From Natronococcus sp. AD-5 (GTDB lineage Archaea; Halobacteriota; Halobacteria; Halobacteriales; Natrialbaceae): a stretch of 64,000 bases of DNA. Under the pieces are notes generated by a model. The model was not told the origin of the DNA. It was given only the letters and a program-made list of their open reading frames with translations, and made no database searches. Below, one piece after another: positions 45,697 to 55,673 of the stretch. The DNA lies in the NCBI RefSeq assembly GCF_030734285.1, contig NZ_CP132294.1, positions 2,790,001 to 2,854,000 on the forward strand. The letters run 5' to 3'. The translations under genes and the position numbers were made by a program. The stretch's first letter is position 1, and each line of letters begins with the position of its first letter.

Positions 45697-47919
45697 ATGA
45701 GCGACGACGCCACCCCACCGGACGGGACCGAGATTCGACGGCTCGACGAGGACACCGTCGCCCGGATCGCCGCCGGCGAGGTCGTCGAACGACCGGCGAG
45801 CGCGGTCAAGGAACTCGTCGAGAACAGTCTCGACGCGGACGCCGACAGCGTCGACGTCACCATCGAGGCGGGCGGCACCGGGTTGATCCGGGTCGCCGAC
45901 GACGGCCGCGGCATGGCCGAGGCGGACCTCCGGGCGGCCGTCCGCCAGCACACGACGAGCAAGATCGGCGGCCTCGAGGACCTCGAGTCCGGCGTCGCGA
46001 CGCTCGGCTTCCGGGGCGAGGCGCTGCACACCATCGGCTCCGTCTCGCGGGTGACCATCCGGAGCCGGCCCCGCGACGCCGACGGAGCCGGGACGGAACT
46101 GGTCTACGAGGGCGGCGACGTGGCGTCGGTCGAGCCGACGGGCTGTCCCGCGGGGACGACCGTCGAGGTCGAGGACCTCTTTTACAACACCCCCGCGCGC
46201 CGGAAGTTCCTCAAGACGACCGCGACCGAGTTCGCCCACGTCAACCGCGTCGTCACCCGCTACGCGCTCGCGAATCCGGACGTCGCGGTCTCGCTGACCC
46301 ACGACGGCCGCGAGGTCTTTTCCACGACCGGACAGGGCGACCTGCAAGCCGCCGTCCTCGCCGTCTACGGTCGGGAGGTCGCCTCCGCGATGATCCCGAT
46401 CGAGGCCGAGGCCGACGACCTTCCGATCGGCCCGCTCGAGTCCGTCTCCGGACTGGTCTCCCACCCCGAGACGAACCGCTCGAGCCGGGAGTACCTCGCC
46501 ACGTACGTCAACGGCCGGGCCGTCTCGGCGGACGCGGTCCGTGAGGGGATCATGGGCGCGTACGGCACTCAGCTCGGCGGCGACCGCTACCCGTTCGTCG
46601 TGCTCTTCCTCGACGTGCCCGGCGACGCCGTCGACGTGAACGTCCACCCGCGCAAACGAGAGGTGCGGTTCGACGACGACGACGCGGTGCGCCGGCAGGT
46701 CGACGCCGCCGTCGAGCGCGCGCTGCTCGAGCACGGCCTGTTGCGCTCGCGGGCGCCCCGCGGTCGGTCGGCCCCAGACGAGGCGCGACTCGAGCCCGGT
46801 AGCGTCGACGAGGCGGCGGACGACTCGGCGGTCGGGGACTCGAGCGACGCCGGGACGACGGAGCCCCGGGAGCCGGCGTCCGAATCCGAGCGCGAGCCCG
46901 GACCCGGGACGACCGCGTCCCCTTCGACCGGCTCCGAGGCGCGAACGAAACCGTCGGACGGGCCTCGGACGGGCGGAGCCGAGGGAGGCGACTCAGTCTC
47001 GCCCGATTCGAGTACTCCGAGCGACGTGGGCCGACCGGACGAGGCCGGGACGCTCTCGTCGGAACCGGCGGACGACGCTCCGGAATCGTCGCCCGAGGCG
47101 GATACCGAGCGCCAGCCGACGGGAGGCGATCTGCAATCGCCGGACGACGACAACGCGGTACCCGCCGGATCGGATCGGGCACGCGGTCGGGATGCGGACG
47201 AGCGTCACCGGGGCGCTCGAGCCGACTCGAGCCAGCACCAGCGCTTCTCCGGACCGACCGAGCAGCGAACGCTGGGCGGGGAGGCCGCGAACGGCGAGGC
47301 GTCCGACTTCGACTCGCTGCCGCCGCTGCGGGTGCTCGGCCAGTTTCGGGAGACGTACCTCGTCTGCGAGGCGCCCGACGGGCTCGTGCTCGTCGACCAG
47401 CACGCCGCCGACGAGCGCGTCAACTACGAGCGACTACGGGACGCCTTCGCCGACGACCCGGCCGCCCAGGCGCTGGCCTCGCCGGTCGAACTCGAGCTGA
47501 CGGCCGCGGAGGCCGAGGCGTTCGAGAGCTACCGCGAGGCGCTCGCGCGACTGGGCTTCTACGCCGACCGGGTCGACGACCGGACGGTCGCGGTGACGAC
47601 CGTCCCCGCGGTGCTCGAGGAGACCCTCGAGCCCGCCCGGTTGCGGGACGTCCTCACCTCGTTCGTCGAGGGCGACCGCGAGGCCGGCGCCGAGACGATC
47701 GACGCGCTGGCCGACGAGTTCCTCGGCGACCTAGCCTGTTACCCGTCGATCACGGGGAACACCTCGCTGACCGAGGGGTCGGTCGTCGACCTGCTCGCGG
47801 CGCTGGACGACTGCGAGAACCCGTACTCCTGTCCGCACGGTCGACCGGTTATCGTCCGGCTCGACGAGACGGAGATCGAAGACCGGTTCGAGCGCGACTA
47901 TCCCGGCCACGCCGGGTAA
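45697..47919 (+). CDS. mutL: DNA mismatch repair endonuclease MutL
   Basis: 740-aa protein. GHKL ATPase region: AAGEVVERPASAVKELVENS with LDADADSVDVTIEAGG, DDGRGM and TLGFRGEALHTIGSVS. Residues ~350-530 are a long acidic low-complexity linker. The C-terminal dimer domain contains DQHAADERVNYERL, matching the DQHA-x2-E-x4-E metal endonuclease motif, ACYPSITGN and CPHGRPVIVRL. So it is a nicking-type MutL, as in most organisms lacking MutH. Partner mutS lies 2.4 kb upstream. Confidence 0.96.
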   Translation: MSDDATPPDGTEIRRLDEDTVARIAAGEVVERPASAVKELVENSLDADADSVDVTIEAGGTGLIRVADDGRGMAEADLRAAVRQHTTSKIGGLEDLESGVATLGFRGEALHTIGSVSRVTIRSRPRDADGAGTELVYEGGDVASVEPTGCPAGTTVEVEDLFYNTPARRKFLKTTATEFAHVNRVVTRYALANPDVAVSLTHDGREVFSTTGQGDLQAAVLAVYGREVASAMIPIEAEADDLPIGPLESVSGLVSHPETNRSSREYLATYVNGRAVSADAVREGIMGAYGTQLGGDRYPFVVLFLDVPGDAVDVNVHPRKREVRFDDDDAVRRQVDAAVERALLEHGLLRSRAPRGRSAPDEARLEPGSVDEAADDSAVGDSSDAGTTEPREPASESEREPGPGTTASPSTGSEARTKPSDGPRTGGAEGGDSVSPDSSTPSDVGRPDEAGTLSSEPADDAPESSPEADTERQPTGGDLQSPDDDNAVPAGSDRARGRDADERHRGARADSSQHQRFSGPTEQRTLGGEAANGEASDFDSLPPLRVLGQFRETYLVCEAPDGLVLVDQHAADERVNYERLRDAFADDPAAQALASPVELELTAAEAEAFESYREALARLGFYADRVDDRTVAVTTVPAVLEETLEPARLRDVLTSFVEGDREAGAETIDALADEFLGDLACYPSITGNTSLTEGSVVDLLAALDDCENPYSCPHGRPVIVRLDETEIEDRFERDYPGHAG

Positions 47920-48063
47920 CGGTGGAGCGTATCGCGTTCGCCTTCCGCAGAAATTCCCGTGGAGTTCCTGTTTCGGACAGCGCACGCGCAACGGGAGGGC
48001 GATTGCCGAAGCCGAGACTCCGCGAGTCCGGAGGACGCGGTTCGATCCTGCTCGCGCATTCCC

Positions 48064-48348
48064 TCACTGGTCGGGGAGTTCCCAACCGTCTACGCGGGAC
48101 GGGAGGGGGCGTTCACGTTTCTCGAGTTCGTTCTCGTCGCGTTGGTGGGCTATCGTTCGAAGAATCCCCTCCCCCAGCAGGCCGATAGCCTCTCCATGAG
48201 CGCCCTTTCTGCGGTGAACCGACATCGGGGAGACGTTCCGTTCGTCGTATTCTCCGTACGCGTCGGCGGGAACGTCCCCGCAGTCACGGAGTTCGTTGCG
48301 GATTTGTACGAGGAGGCCGTGCATATAGACGAGGCTCTGTTTTTTCAT
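48064..48348 (-). CDS. UPF0058-family protein
   Basis: 94-aa protein starting MKKQSLVYMHGLLVQIRNEL, the UPF0058 signature; SPMSVHRRKGAHGEAIGLLGEGI is the conserved central helix-turn. Function unknown; Haloferax homologues are conserved small metal- or nucleotide-related proteins. A TATA-like sequence sits 23-29 nt upstream. Confidence 0.85.
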   Translation of the reverse strand: MKKQSLVYMHGLLVQIRNELRDCGDVPADAYGEYDERNVSPMSVHRRKGAHGEAIGLLGEGILRTIAHQRDENELEKRERPLPSRVDGWELPDQ

Positions 48349-48370
48349 GCATCTATGCGAGTAGCTAGCC

Positions 48371-48377
48371 ATTAATA
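48371..48377 (-). promoter_or_regulatory. TATA-like box of UPF0058 gene
   Basis: TATTAAT on the minus strand, 23-29 nt before the ATG at 48348. Confidence 0.4.
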
Positions 48378-48519
48378 CGTAAGAACCTGTTTGACACTGG
48401 TATTATAGTATCGGCTGAATAAGGGTATCCGGCTCGTTCTCCCGTTCAATTGCCAACAGAACAGTTCGATCTAATCCAGGCTGAACCGCTGCTGGTACCC
48501 GCCGAGGGCGGCTATCCTG

Positions 48520-49842
48520 CTACTCGCCGCTTACTCGCTCGGAACTCGAGGCCGCGAGTTCGTCCCGTCCGGCTCGCTGGCGCCGATAGATCCAGATCGT
48601 ACAGCCGAGGGCGATCACGGCCGCGAGGGTGGCGATCCAGAAGGCGACCCGGTAGCCGGTTTCGCTGTAGACGCGAGCGCCGCCGGCGTACTCGCCGGTC
48701 CAGTAGGCGTCGAGCGTCCACCCCATCAGCGTCGGGAGCGTGGCCGCGCCGAAAAACCCCGCGCCGTTGATCGTCCCGGTCGAGATGCCGCTCGCGCTGC
48801 TGGGATGGCGGTCCTTGACGATCGGGTAGCCGAGCAGGAACGAACCGAGCAGGGCACCGGTCAGGAAGAACGCGCTCCCGACGACCACCAGGGGCGGATT
48901 TCCGGCGACGGCGAGCACGGCGAGACAGACGACGTAACAGAACCCGCCGGCGACCATCAGTTCGACCCGTCGACCGAGCCGGTCGGAGAGCCAGCCGATC
49001 GCCGGCGGGCCGACGATCCCGCCGACGCCGCCGAGCAGCGTGAACACGGAGGCGTAGGTCACCGAGACGTCGTACGTCTGCCTGACGTAGGGGACGCCCC
49101 ACAGGCCGAACAGCGTCAGGTTGAGTCCGCTCGTACAGAACAGCATGACGCTGAGAACCCAGACCCAGCGATCCCGGAGCACCGTCGAGAGGTGCGATTT
49201 GAGCTCCGCGTTCGTCAACGTCGGCTGTCGCGGCACGCCCTCGAGCGGCTCGAGTCCGGCTCGCTCGGGCGTATCCCGGACGAGGGCGAAGACGAGGACG
49301 GTGACGCCGAGCCCGACGACGCCGAGCCAGCCGATCGCGGAGCGCCAGCCGACCGCGTCAACGGCGACGGCCAGCGGCGTCGTCGCGAGGACGCCGCCGA
49401 TTCCGGCGACGGCGAAGGTGGCGCCGCTCATGGTGGCGAACTCGTCGGCCCGGTACCAGTTGGCGCAAAAGCGCAGGATGCAGACGAAGACGACGCTCCC
49501 GCCGAGGCCGACCAGCCCGCGGGCGAGGATCGCCGTGAGGTAGCCGTCCGCAAACGCGAACCAGATCGCGCCGACGTTCATCACCGCCGCGCCCGCCGCC
49601 GCCGTCAGCCGCGGTCCGACCCGATCGGCGAGAACGCCCGTCGGAATCTGCATGACCGCGTAAATCCAGAAGAATACCGCGTGGAGCGTTCCCAGCTGGG
49701 CGCCCGTCGTCCCGAACGCAGCCATCAGTTCCTCGGCGAGCACCGCGGAGGAGAGCCGGTTGACGTTGACGAGTAGGAAGACGATCCCCAGCGTCCCCCA
49801 GAGGAGCCACCGTCGTCGGAGCGGGTTGTCCCAGAGTCGCAT
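48520..49842 (-). CDS. MFS transporter
   Basis: 440-aa major facilitator with twelve helices. The loop 2-3 motif GVLADRVGPRLTAAAGAAV (G-x3-D-R-x-G-R-R variant) and its repeat in the second half GWLSDRLGRRVELMVAGG are clear. Length and N-terminus (MRLWDNPLRRRWLLWGTLG) fit anion/sugar-phosphate-like MFS members such as the NarK/glycerol-3-phosphate branch. Cargo unknown. Divergent from rtcA. Confidence 0.92.
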   Translation of the reverse strand: MRLWDNPLRRRWLLWGTLGIVFLLVNVNRLSSAVLAEELMAAFGTTGAQLGTLHAVFFWIYAVMQIPTGVLADRVGPRLTAAAGAAVMNVGAIWFAFADGYLTAILARGLVGLGGSVVFVCILRFCANWYRADEFATMSGATFAVAGIGGVLATTPLAVAVDAVGWRSAIGWLGVVGLGVTVLVFALVRDTPERAGLEPLEGVPRQPTLTNAELKSHLSTVLRDRWVWVLSVMLFCTSGLNLTLFGLWGVPYVRQTYDVSVTYASVFTLLGGVGGIVGPPAIGWLSDRLGRRVELMVAGGFCYVVCLAVLAVAGNPPLVVVGSAFFLTGALLGSFLLGYPIVKDRHPSSASGISTGTINGAGFFGAATLPTLMGWTLDAYWTGEYAGGARVYSETGYRVAFWIATLAAVIALGCTIWIYRRQRAGRDELAASSSERVSGE

Positions 49843-49967
49843 CGCCGACAGTTTCCCGGCGGTGTCCGAAAGTCTTCGCGAACCGGCAGGGCGGGACACC
49901 CGACCCCTCGGTCGGACGGCGAACCCGTTCGGCAACGGTACGTCGCTCGAGTTCGTACCACCCGCCC

Positions 49968-51104
49968 ATGCGCGAACTCGACGGCTCGAAGGCGGGCGGC
50001 CAGTTCGTCCGGACGGCTCTCACGCTGTCCGTGCTCGAGAACGAGCCCGTGCGACTCGAGAACGTCCGCGGCGATCGACCGGACCCCGGCCTGGCCCACC
50101 AGCACCTGGCCGTCCTCGAGACGATGGCCGAACTCTGCGACGCCGACGCGTCGGGTGCCGACCTCGGTGCGGAAACGATCGAGTTCGATCCGGGGCTCTC
50201 GGACGAGGGCGGGAGCGGAAACGGGAACGGGGGCAACTCCGGTACGGCGCGTCTCGGCGGCGGCAGCTACGCCGTCGACATCGGCACCGCGGGGAGCGTG
50301 ACCCTGCTGTTCGACGCTCTCCTCCCGCTCGCGGCGGTGCTCGAGTCGCCGCTGTCGGTCGCGGTCACCGGCGGGACGGACGTGGCGTGGTCGCCGCCGC
50401 TCGATTACGCGCGGCAGGTGAAACTACCCTTGCTGGGTCGGTACGGCCTCGTCGCGTCCTGCGAGGTCGACCGACGGGGGTTCTACCCCGACGGCGGCGG
50501 ACGGGCGACGCTCCGGCTCGCGCCGTCGACCCTCGAGTCCCTCGACCTCGCGGAGCGGGGCGACCTCGAGGGCGTCCGGCTCTACTCGACCGAATCGGCG
50601 TCGCTCGCGGATCGCGACGTGGCACACCGACAGCTCGAGGGCGCGCTCGAGCGGCTCGATCTCGCGGGAGCCCGCTCGGGCGACGGCGATAGCGACGAGA
50701 GCGGGAGCGCCGGCGGACTCGAGGTGCTCGAGCGCCAGGAGCGAACCGCGGCGAGCCCCTCGCCCGGATCCGCGCTGGTGATCCGCGTCGACCACGGCAC
50801 CGGGATCGCCGGCTTCAGCGCCCTCGGCGAGCGCGGGAAGCCGGCCGAGCGGGTCGGCGAGGACGCCGCCGACGCCGCGAACCGGTTTCTCGAGGCCTCG
50901 GCGGCCGTCGACCCGCACATGGGCGACCAGCTGCTCGTCTACCTCGCGCTCGCCGGCGGGCGCGTTCGGCTCCCCGCCGTGACCGACCACGTCGAGACGA
51001 GCCGCGAGTTGCTCGCGTCGTTCGGGCTCGAGACCGTACTCGAGCGAGAGCGCGACGGCGAGGCGATCGTCTCGCTCGAGTCGGCGCCGCTGCTGAGCCC
51101 CTGA
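49968..51104 (+). CDS. rtcA: RNA 3'-terminal phosphate cyclase
   Basis: 378-aa enzyme converting RNA 3'-phosphate ends to 2',3'-cyclic phosphates through a covalent His-AMP. N-terminal motif RELDGSKAGGQFVRTALTLS (variant of EGGGQ-R) and RGDRPDPGLAHQHLAVLET; core YAVDIGTAGSVTLLFDALLP and GGTDVAWSPPLDYARQV; catalytic-His region PHMGDQLLVYLALAG. Slightly longer than usual (~340-350) because of acidic insertions around residues 70-95 and 230-255. Confidence 0.94.
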   Translation: MRELDGSKAGGQFVRTALTLSVLENEPVRLENVRGDRPDPGLAHQHLAVLETMAELCDADASGADLGAETIEFDPGLSDEGGSGNGNGGNSGTARLGGGSYAVDIGTAGSVTLLFDALLPLAAVLESPLSVAVTGGTDVAWSPPLDYARQVKLPLLGRYGLVASCEVDRRGFYPDGGGRATLRLAPSTLESLDLAERGDLEGVRLYSTESASLADRDVAHRQLEGALERLDLAGARSGDGDSDESGSAGGLEVLERQERTAASPSPGSALVIRVDHGTGIAGFSALGERGKPAERVGEDAADAANRFLEASAAVDPHMGDQLLVYLALAGGRVRLPAVTDHVETSRELLASFGLETVLERERDGEAIVSLESAPLLSP

Positions 51105-51218
51105 CGAGCGCCGCGTCGTCGCCGGCGGCGCATCGCCACCACTTATAGCACGTCCGGACCATCCACCAGGTATGACCGCCACACCGATCACCGTTGCAGC
51201 GACCCGGAGAGCCGAGCC

Positions 51219-52175
51219 GTGAGCGACATCGTCACCTTCGGGGAAACGATGCTCCGCCTCTCGCCGCCCGACCACCGGCGGCTCGAGGACACCGACGAAC
51301 TCGAACTCCGCGCCGCGGGGGCCGAGAGCAACGTCGCCATCGCGGCCCAGCGCCTAGGCTCGGCCTCGGCGACCTGGACCTCGAAGCTGCCCGACTCGCC
51401 GCTCGGCCGACGCGTCGTCGGCGAACTCAGCAAGTACGGCATCGACACGGACATCGTCTGGAGCGACGAGGGACGGCAGGGGACGTACTACCTCGAGCAC
51501 GGCGGCAAGCCCCGCGGCACGAACGTCATCTACGACCGGGACGACACCGCGATCTCGACCGCCGAGGCTCGGGAGTTCGACGTCGATCTGATCCAGGGTG
51601 CGGACGTCTTCTTCACGACCGGGATCACCCCCGCGCTCTCGCCGACGCTTCGCGACACGACGACGAACATGCTCAAGGCGGCCAGACAGGGGGGGACCAC
51701 CACCGCGTTCGACTTCAACTACCGCCAGAAGCTCTGGTCGCCCGAGGAGGCGAAGGAGACGCTGACGAAGCTCTTCCCGGGTATCGACGTGCTCGTGATC
51801 GCCGCTCGAGACGCCCGGAACGTACTCGGGATCGACGGCGATCCGCGCCAGGTCGCGCACACCCTCGGCTCGCAGTTCGACTTCACCACCGTCGTGGTCA
51901 CGCGCGGCTCGAAGGGAGCCCTCGCCTGGCACGACAACACGGTCTACGATCACGGCGCCTACGAGACCGAGACCGTCGACCCGATCGGAACCGGTGACGC
52001 GTTCACCGGCGCGTTCATCGCTCGCCGACTCGACGGCGAGGACGTGCCGACCGCGCTCGAGTACGGCGCGGCGACGGCGGCGCTCAAGCGGACGATTCCC
52101 GGCGACGTCGCGCTCGTCACCCGGGAGGAGGTCGAGCAGGTCGTCTCGGAGGACGACGAGGAAATTTCGCGGTAA
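51219..52175 (+). CDS. PfkB-family carbohydrate kinase, KDG kinase-like
   Basis: 318-aa ribokinase-fold kinase, GTG start. TFGETMLRLSPPDHRRLEDT opens the sugar-binding region; RAAGAESNVAIAAQRLGSAS is PfkB signature 1; DPIGTGDAFTGAFIARRLDG is signature 2 with the catalytic Asp. FDFNYRQKLWSPEEA matches 2-keto-3-deoxygluconate kinases of the semi-phosphorylative Entner-Doudoroff pathway. A KDG-aldolase-like gene lies at 27672, but not in operon. Confidence 0.93.
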   Translation: MSDIVTFGETMLRLSPPDHRRLEDTDELELRAAGAESNVAIAAQRLGSASATWTSKLPDSPLGRRVVGELSKYGIDTDIVWSDEGRQGTYYLEHGGKPRGTNVIYDRDDTAISTAEAREFDVDLIQGADVFFTTGITPALSPTLRDTTTNMLKAARQGGTTTAFDFNYRQKLWSPEEAKETLTKLFPGIDVLVIAARDARNVLGIDGDPRQVAHTLGSQFDFTTVVVTRGSKGALAWHDNTVYDHGAYETETVDPIGTGDAFTGAFIARRLDGEDVPTALEYGAATAALKRTIPGDVALVTREEVEQVVSEDDEEISR

Positions 52176-52357
52176 TCAGCTCCCGGACCGAGTCTCGTCG
52201 CCGAACGATTCGGAACGTCGTATATTCGTCATCCGGTTGGATTATTTTACAAACAATTACTTATCTGACACCGATGCGACGGATGTGATAACTATATACA
52301 CGGTTTGATTGGTTTGTCAGAAAGAGTTTAATAGGGCGGTGACTATCGCCGACTGCA
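52176..52357. other. AT-rich promoter region of the PGF-CTERM gene
   Basis: The region is unusually AT-rich (GATTATTTTACAAACAATTA and following). Besides the TATA box at its right end it contains several T-tracts that could terminate the KDG kinase transcript. No gene. Confidence 0.5.
52327..52333 (+). promoter_or_regulatory. TATA box of PGF-CTERM protein gene
   Basis: TTTAATA 25-31 nt before the ATG at 52358; leaderless arrangement. Confidence 0.55.
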
Positions 52358-53521
52358 ATGAATCGCGCAACTGCCGTTGCACTCGCGTTCATCGTCACGA
52401 CGGCGACCCTCTCGGTCGCCGCCGTCGGCGCCGGCGCGAGCGCAGCATCGCCCTCCCAACAGACCGTCGGCGCGCAGTCCGACTCCGACGCGTACGCGGG
52501 CGCCTACGTCGCGTTCGAGGCGTCCGGAAACGCGCTCACCGACTACCGCGTTGACGACGACCCGGTCTTCGAGAACGTGAGCGTCGCCGCGCAGAGCGAC
52601 CACCAGACCGAAGCCGGCGTCGGTGCCGACGTCAGCCTCGCGGCCGTAACCAACCTCTCGGGTGCCGGTCTCGAGTTCGATGCACGGAGCGAGACCCGCG
52701 CCGAAGTCAGCACCGAGGGGTCCGCGTCGATCAACGCTCACGACACCGAGCGCGGGATCCTGACCGTCGACGCCGGCGACGAAGCCCAGTACGTCGAACT
52801 CGAGCTCGCCGGCGAGAGCGAAGCCGAGGCCGACGGCGATCGCGTCGTCGTCGAAAGCGACGAGCGTACGGGCGCGTTCGTCGTCGTCGGCGACGGCGAC
52901 GTGACCGTTAACGAACAAGGCGACGTCACGGCCGACCTCGAGAGCGAGTCGACGCTCGTCTTCCGCTCGTACGCGGACGGCGAGCGCGACGACGACGCCG
53001 AGGCGCAGGAAGAACTGATCGCCGACGGAACGGCGACCGCGGAGGTCTACGTCGACGAGCGCGACGGCGACCGCGTCGCGGACGTCGCGACCTACGGCCA
53101 GGGCGTCGCCGTCGAGACGCAGAGCCAGAGCGAAGACCGCCTCGAGATGACCGTCGAGCGGGCCCGGAGCGAAGGGACCGTCGTCATCACGAGCGTCTCC
53201 GAGAGCGCCCTCGAGGCCGCCGAGAGCGCCGACGACCTCGAGGTGACGGTCGACGGCGAGGCCGCCGCGGAGGCCTCCTCGTACAGCGAACTCGAGGGCG
53301 GCATCGGCGAGGAGCCGCGGTACATGGTGAGCCAGTCCGGCGAGGCGTCGGCCGCCGCCGACGTGCTCGTCGCGGTGGACCACTTCTCCGAGCGCGAAGT
53401 CGCGATCCAGGATAGCGGCTCCGACGAAACCGGCGACGATACCGCAGACAGCGTCCCCGGCTTCGGTGCCATCGCGGCGCTCGTCGCGGCGCTCGTCGCC
53501 GCCGCCAGCCGCGTCCGGTAA
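52358..53521 (+). CDS. Secreted PGF-CTERM surface protein
   Basis: 387-aa acidic protein. Sec signal peptide (MNRATAVALAFIVTTATLSV, cleavage after ~AGASA). The mature part is a beta-rich repeat-like region, Asp/Glu/Ala-rich, with no enzyme motif. The C-terminus SVPGFGAIAALVAALVAAAS-RVR is a PGF-CTERM tripartite signal (Pro-Gly-Phe, hydrophobic helix, basic end), which archaeosortase A removes when attaching a lipid anchor. Function unknown. Confidence 0.87.
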   Translation: MNRATAVALAFIVTTATLSVAAVGAGASAASPSQQTVGAQSDSDAYAGAYVAFEASGNALTDYRVDDDPVFENVSVAAQSDHQTEAGVGADVSLAAVTNLSGAGLEFDARSETRAEVSTEGSASINAHDTERGILTVDAGDEAQYVELELAGESEAEADGDRVVVESDERTGAFVVVGDGDVTVNEQGDVTADLESESTLVFRSYADGERDDDAEAQEELIADGTATAEVYVDERDGDRVADVATYGQGVAVETQSQSEDRLEMTVERARSEGTVVITSVSESALEAAESADDLEVTVDGEAAAEASSYSELEGGIGEEPRYMVSQSGEASAAADVLVAVDHFSEREVAIQDSGSDETGDDTADSVPGFGAIAALVAALVAAASRVR

Positions 53522-53612
53522 CGCTCGATAATCGTCTTCTCTTCGTCTCTCGTCAGCGGCCGACCGCTCCGGCCTGCAGAACGTCTTTTTATCCCACCAG
53601 TGTATTCGGGGT

Positions 53613-55069
53613 ATGGTTCACGTCGCGATCGTCGGGGCGTACGGAAGCGCGGGGGTCGCCGTCGCCGACGGGTTACTCGATCGAGTCGGAGACCTCCCGG
53701 AACTCGAACTGACGCTGATCGACGACGGCGAGCCCGGCGGCGGGCTCTGTATTTTGAAGGGGTGTATGCCCTCGAAGGAGGTTCTCTCGGCCGGCAAGCA
53801 CCGCTACCAGGCGCGCCACGACGACCGACTCGAGGGCGTCCCCGAGATCGACCCCGAGACCGTCGTCGCCCGAAAGGACGAGCACGTCTCGAGCTTCGCC
53901 GAACACCGTCGAGGGCACGTCCACGACCTCGCGGAGCGCGAGCGCGTCGAGTTCGTCCGCGACGCCGCGCGGTTCGTCGGCGATCGGGTGATCGCGATCG
54001 GCGACCGGCGGATCGAGCCCGACTACGTCGTCGTCGCGACCGGCTCGACGCTCGACGTTCCCGATCTGCCGGGTATCGACGAGGTGCCGTTCGCGAGCAG
54101 CGCGGACGTCCTCGACGCGACGGCGTTCCCGACTCGGGCATCGTCATGGGCTTCGGCTACATCGGCCTCGAGCTCGCACCGTACATAAGCGAGGTCGGCG
54201 GCGTCGACCTCACCGTGATCGAGCACGACGACCACCCGCTCGACGAGATGGAACCCGCCTACGGCGAGACGATCCTCGACCTCTACCGCGAGCACTTCGG
54301 CGTCGAAGTGTTGACGAACACCGACGAGCGACACCTCGAGCGAACCGACGACGGCGGCGTCCGGCTGTACGCCGAGCGCGAGGGCGAGGAGCGGGTTCTC
54401 GAGGCCGACGAACTCTACTGCTTTACGGGCCGGCGACCGAATCTCGACGGACTTGGGCTCGAGACGACGCGCCTCGAGCCCGGCGACGGCTGGGTGGAGT
54501 CGACGATGCAGTCGGCCGACGACGAGCGGGTCTTCGTCGTCGGCGACGCGAACGGCCGCGAACCGATCCTCCACGTCGCGAAGGAGCAGGGCTTTGCGGC
54601 CGCCGAAAACATCGTCCGACACGCTCGCGGAGAGGAATGCGAACCGTACGCCGCCGTCCCGCACCACGTAATCTTCTCCGGACTCGGGGCGTACCCGTTC
54701 GCCCGCGTCGGTCACACGCCCGCGACGGCGTCCGCTTCCCACATGGACGCCTTCGTGGTCACCCGCGAGGCCGGTTCGGACGGCGTTTTCGAGACGAAAA
54801 ATCACCCCGAAGGGCGGGCGACGCTCGTCGTCGACGCCGAGAACGGGGCCGTCCTCGGCTACCAGGGGCTGCACCTCCACGCCGACGTGATGGCGAAGAC
54901 GATGCAGGTCGCCGTCGAGATGAAACTCGACGTCCGCGAGGTGCCAAAGCGCGCCTACCACCCTACGACGCCTGAAATTCTCGACGGACTCCTCCGGGAG
55001 GCCTGCGAGCGCCTCGCCGACGAGCAGGACTGCGTCGGCGACACCGACTCCCGCGATATGGCGCTGTAA
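53613..55069 (+). pseudogene. Dihydrolipoyl dehydrogenase/mercuric reductase family, frameshifted
   Basis: First frame (53613-54127): HVAIVGAYGSAGVAVADGLL, redox disulfide GGGLCILKGCMPSKE, YVVVATGSTLDVPDLPG. It leaves frame at CCC near 54128 (FPTRASS); the +2 frame continues DSGIVMGFGYIGLELAPYIS, LYCFTGRRPNLDGLGL, VFVVGDANGREPILHVAKEQ and the dimer-domain H-x-E-like ending REVPKRAYHPTTPEILD. A single missing C (FPDSG) would repair it. All motifs are intact, so a sequencing error or very recent loss. Confidence 0.88.
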
Positions 55070-55109
55070 CTGCGCGTCACCCCCTGTCCAGAAACCTTTA
55101 TCGTTAATT

Positions 55110-55619
55110 ATGTCCTATATATCTCGATCACCCGTGAGATCCTTCGACGAAATGAACCGCACGTTCCGCGAGATGGACCGTATGTTCGACCAGTTCCGTT
55201 CGACCTGGATGGACGAATTCGGGGCGCGCGGGTACGGACCTGTTCGACCGATGTTCGAGGGCGGCGTCGACGTGAAGACGCTCGACGGGGAAACGCTCGG
55301 CGGGGAGACGACGGCGAACCTCGAGGACGAGGGCGACGCCTACGTCTTCGTCATGGACGTGCCCGGCTTCGAGAAGGAAGACGTCGACCTCACCTTCCGC
55401 AACGGCGCGTTATCGGTGCGCGCTCACCCCGACGCCGAGGAGGGTTCGGACGCCTACCGCTCCGTTCGCTCGCGTCGGGTCGCCAAACGGGTCCCGATCC
55501 CGAAAGAAGTGGTTGCCGACGAGATCACCGCGAGCTACCACAACGGCGTCCTCGAGGTCCGACTCCCGATCGTGGAGGACGAGCGCGACGAGGACGGCCA
55601 CCGGATCGACATCGAGTAG
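55110..55619 (+). CDS. Hsp20/alpha-crystallin small heat shock protein
   Basis: 169-aa chaperone holding unfolded proteins. N-terminal amphipathic region SFDEMNRTFREMDRMFDQFR; alpha-crystallin domain residues ~62-160: DEGDAYVFVMDVPGFEKEDV, LTFRNGALSVRAHPD, RRVAKRVPIPKEV and ASYHNGVLEVRLPI (G-V-L motif). AT-rich DNA precedes the ATG; the nearest TATA-like sequence would fit better with a GTG start at 55134 (VRSFDEM), so the N-terminus may be 8 residues shorter. Confidence 0.9.
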   Translation: MSYISRSPVRSFDEMNRTFREMDRMFDQFRSTWMDEFGARGYGPVRPMFEGGVDVKTLDGETLGGETTANLEDEGDAYVFVMDVPGFEKEDVDLTFRNGALSVRAHPDAEEGSDAYRSVRSRRVAKRVPIPKEVVADEITASYHNGVLEVRLPIVEDERDEDGHRIDIE

Positions 55620-55673
55620 AACTCGAACTCGAGGTCAGTAACGATTTTTAGCCGACCGTGAGCAGCCGGTACT

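Noticed and set aside
47920-48063. Arg/Gly-rich plus-strand frame after mutL
   Set aside because: It overlaps the UPF0058 gene antisense and has the composition of a shadow frame.
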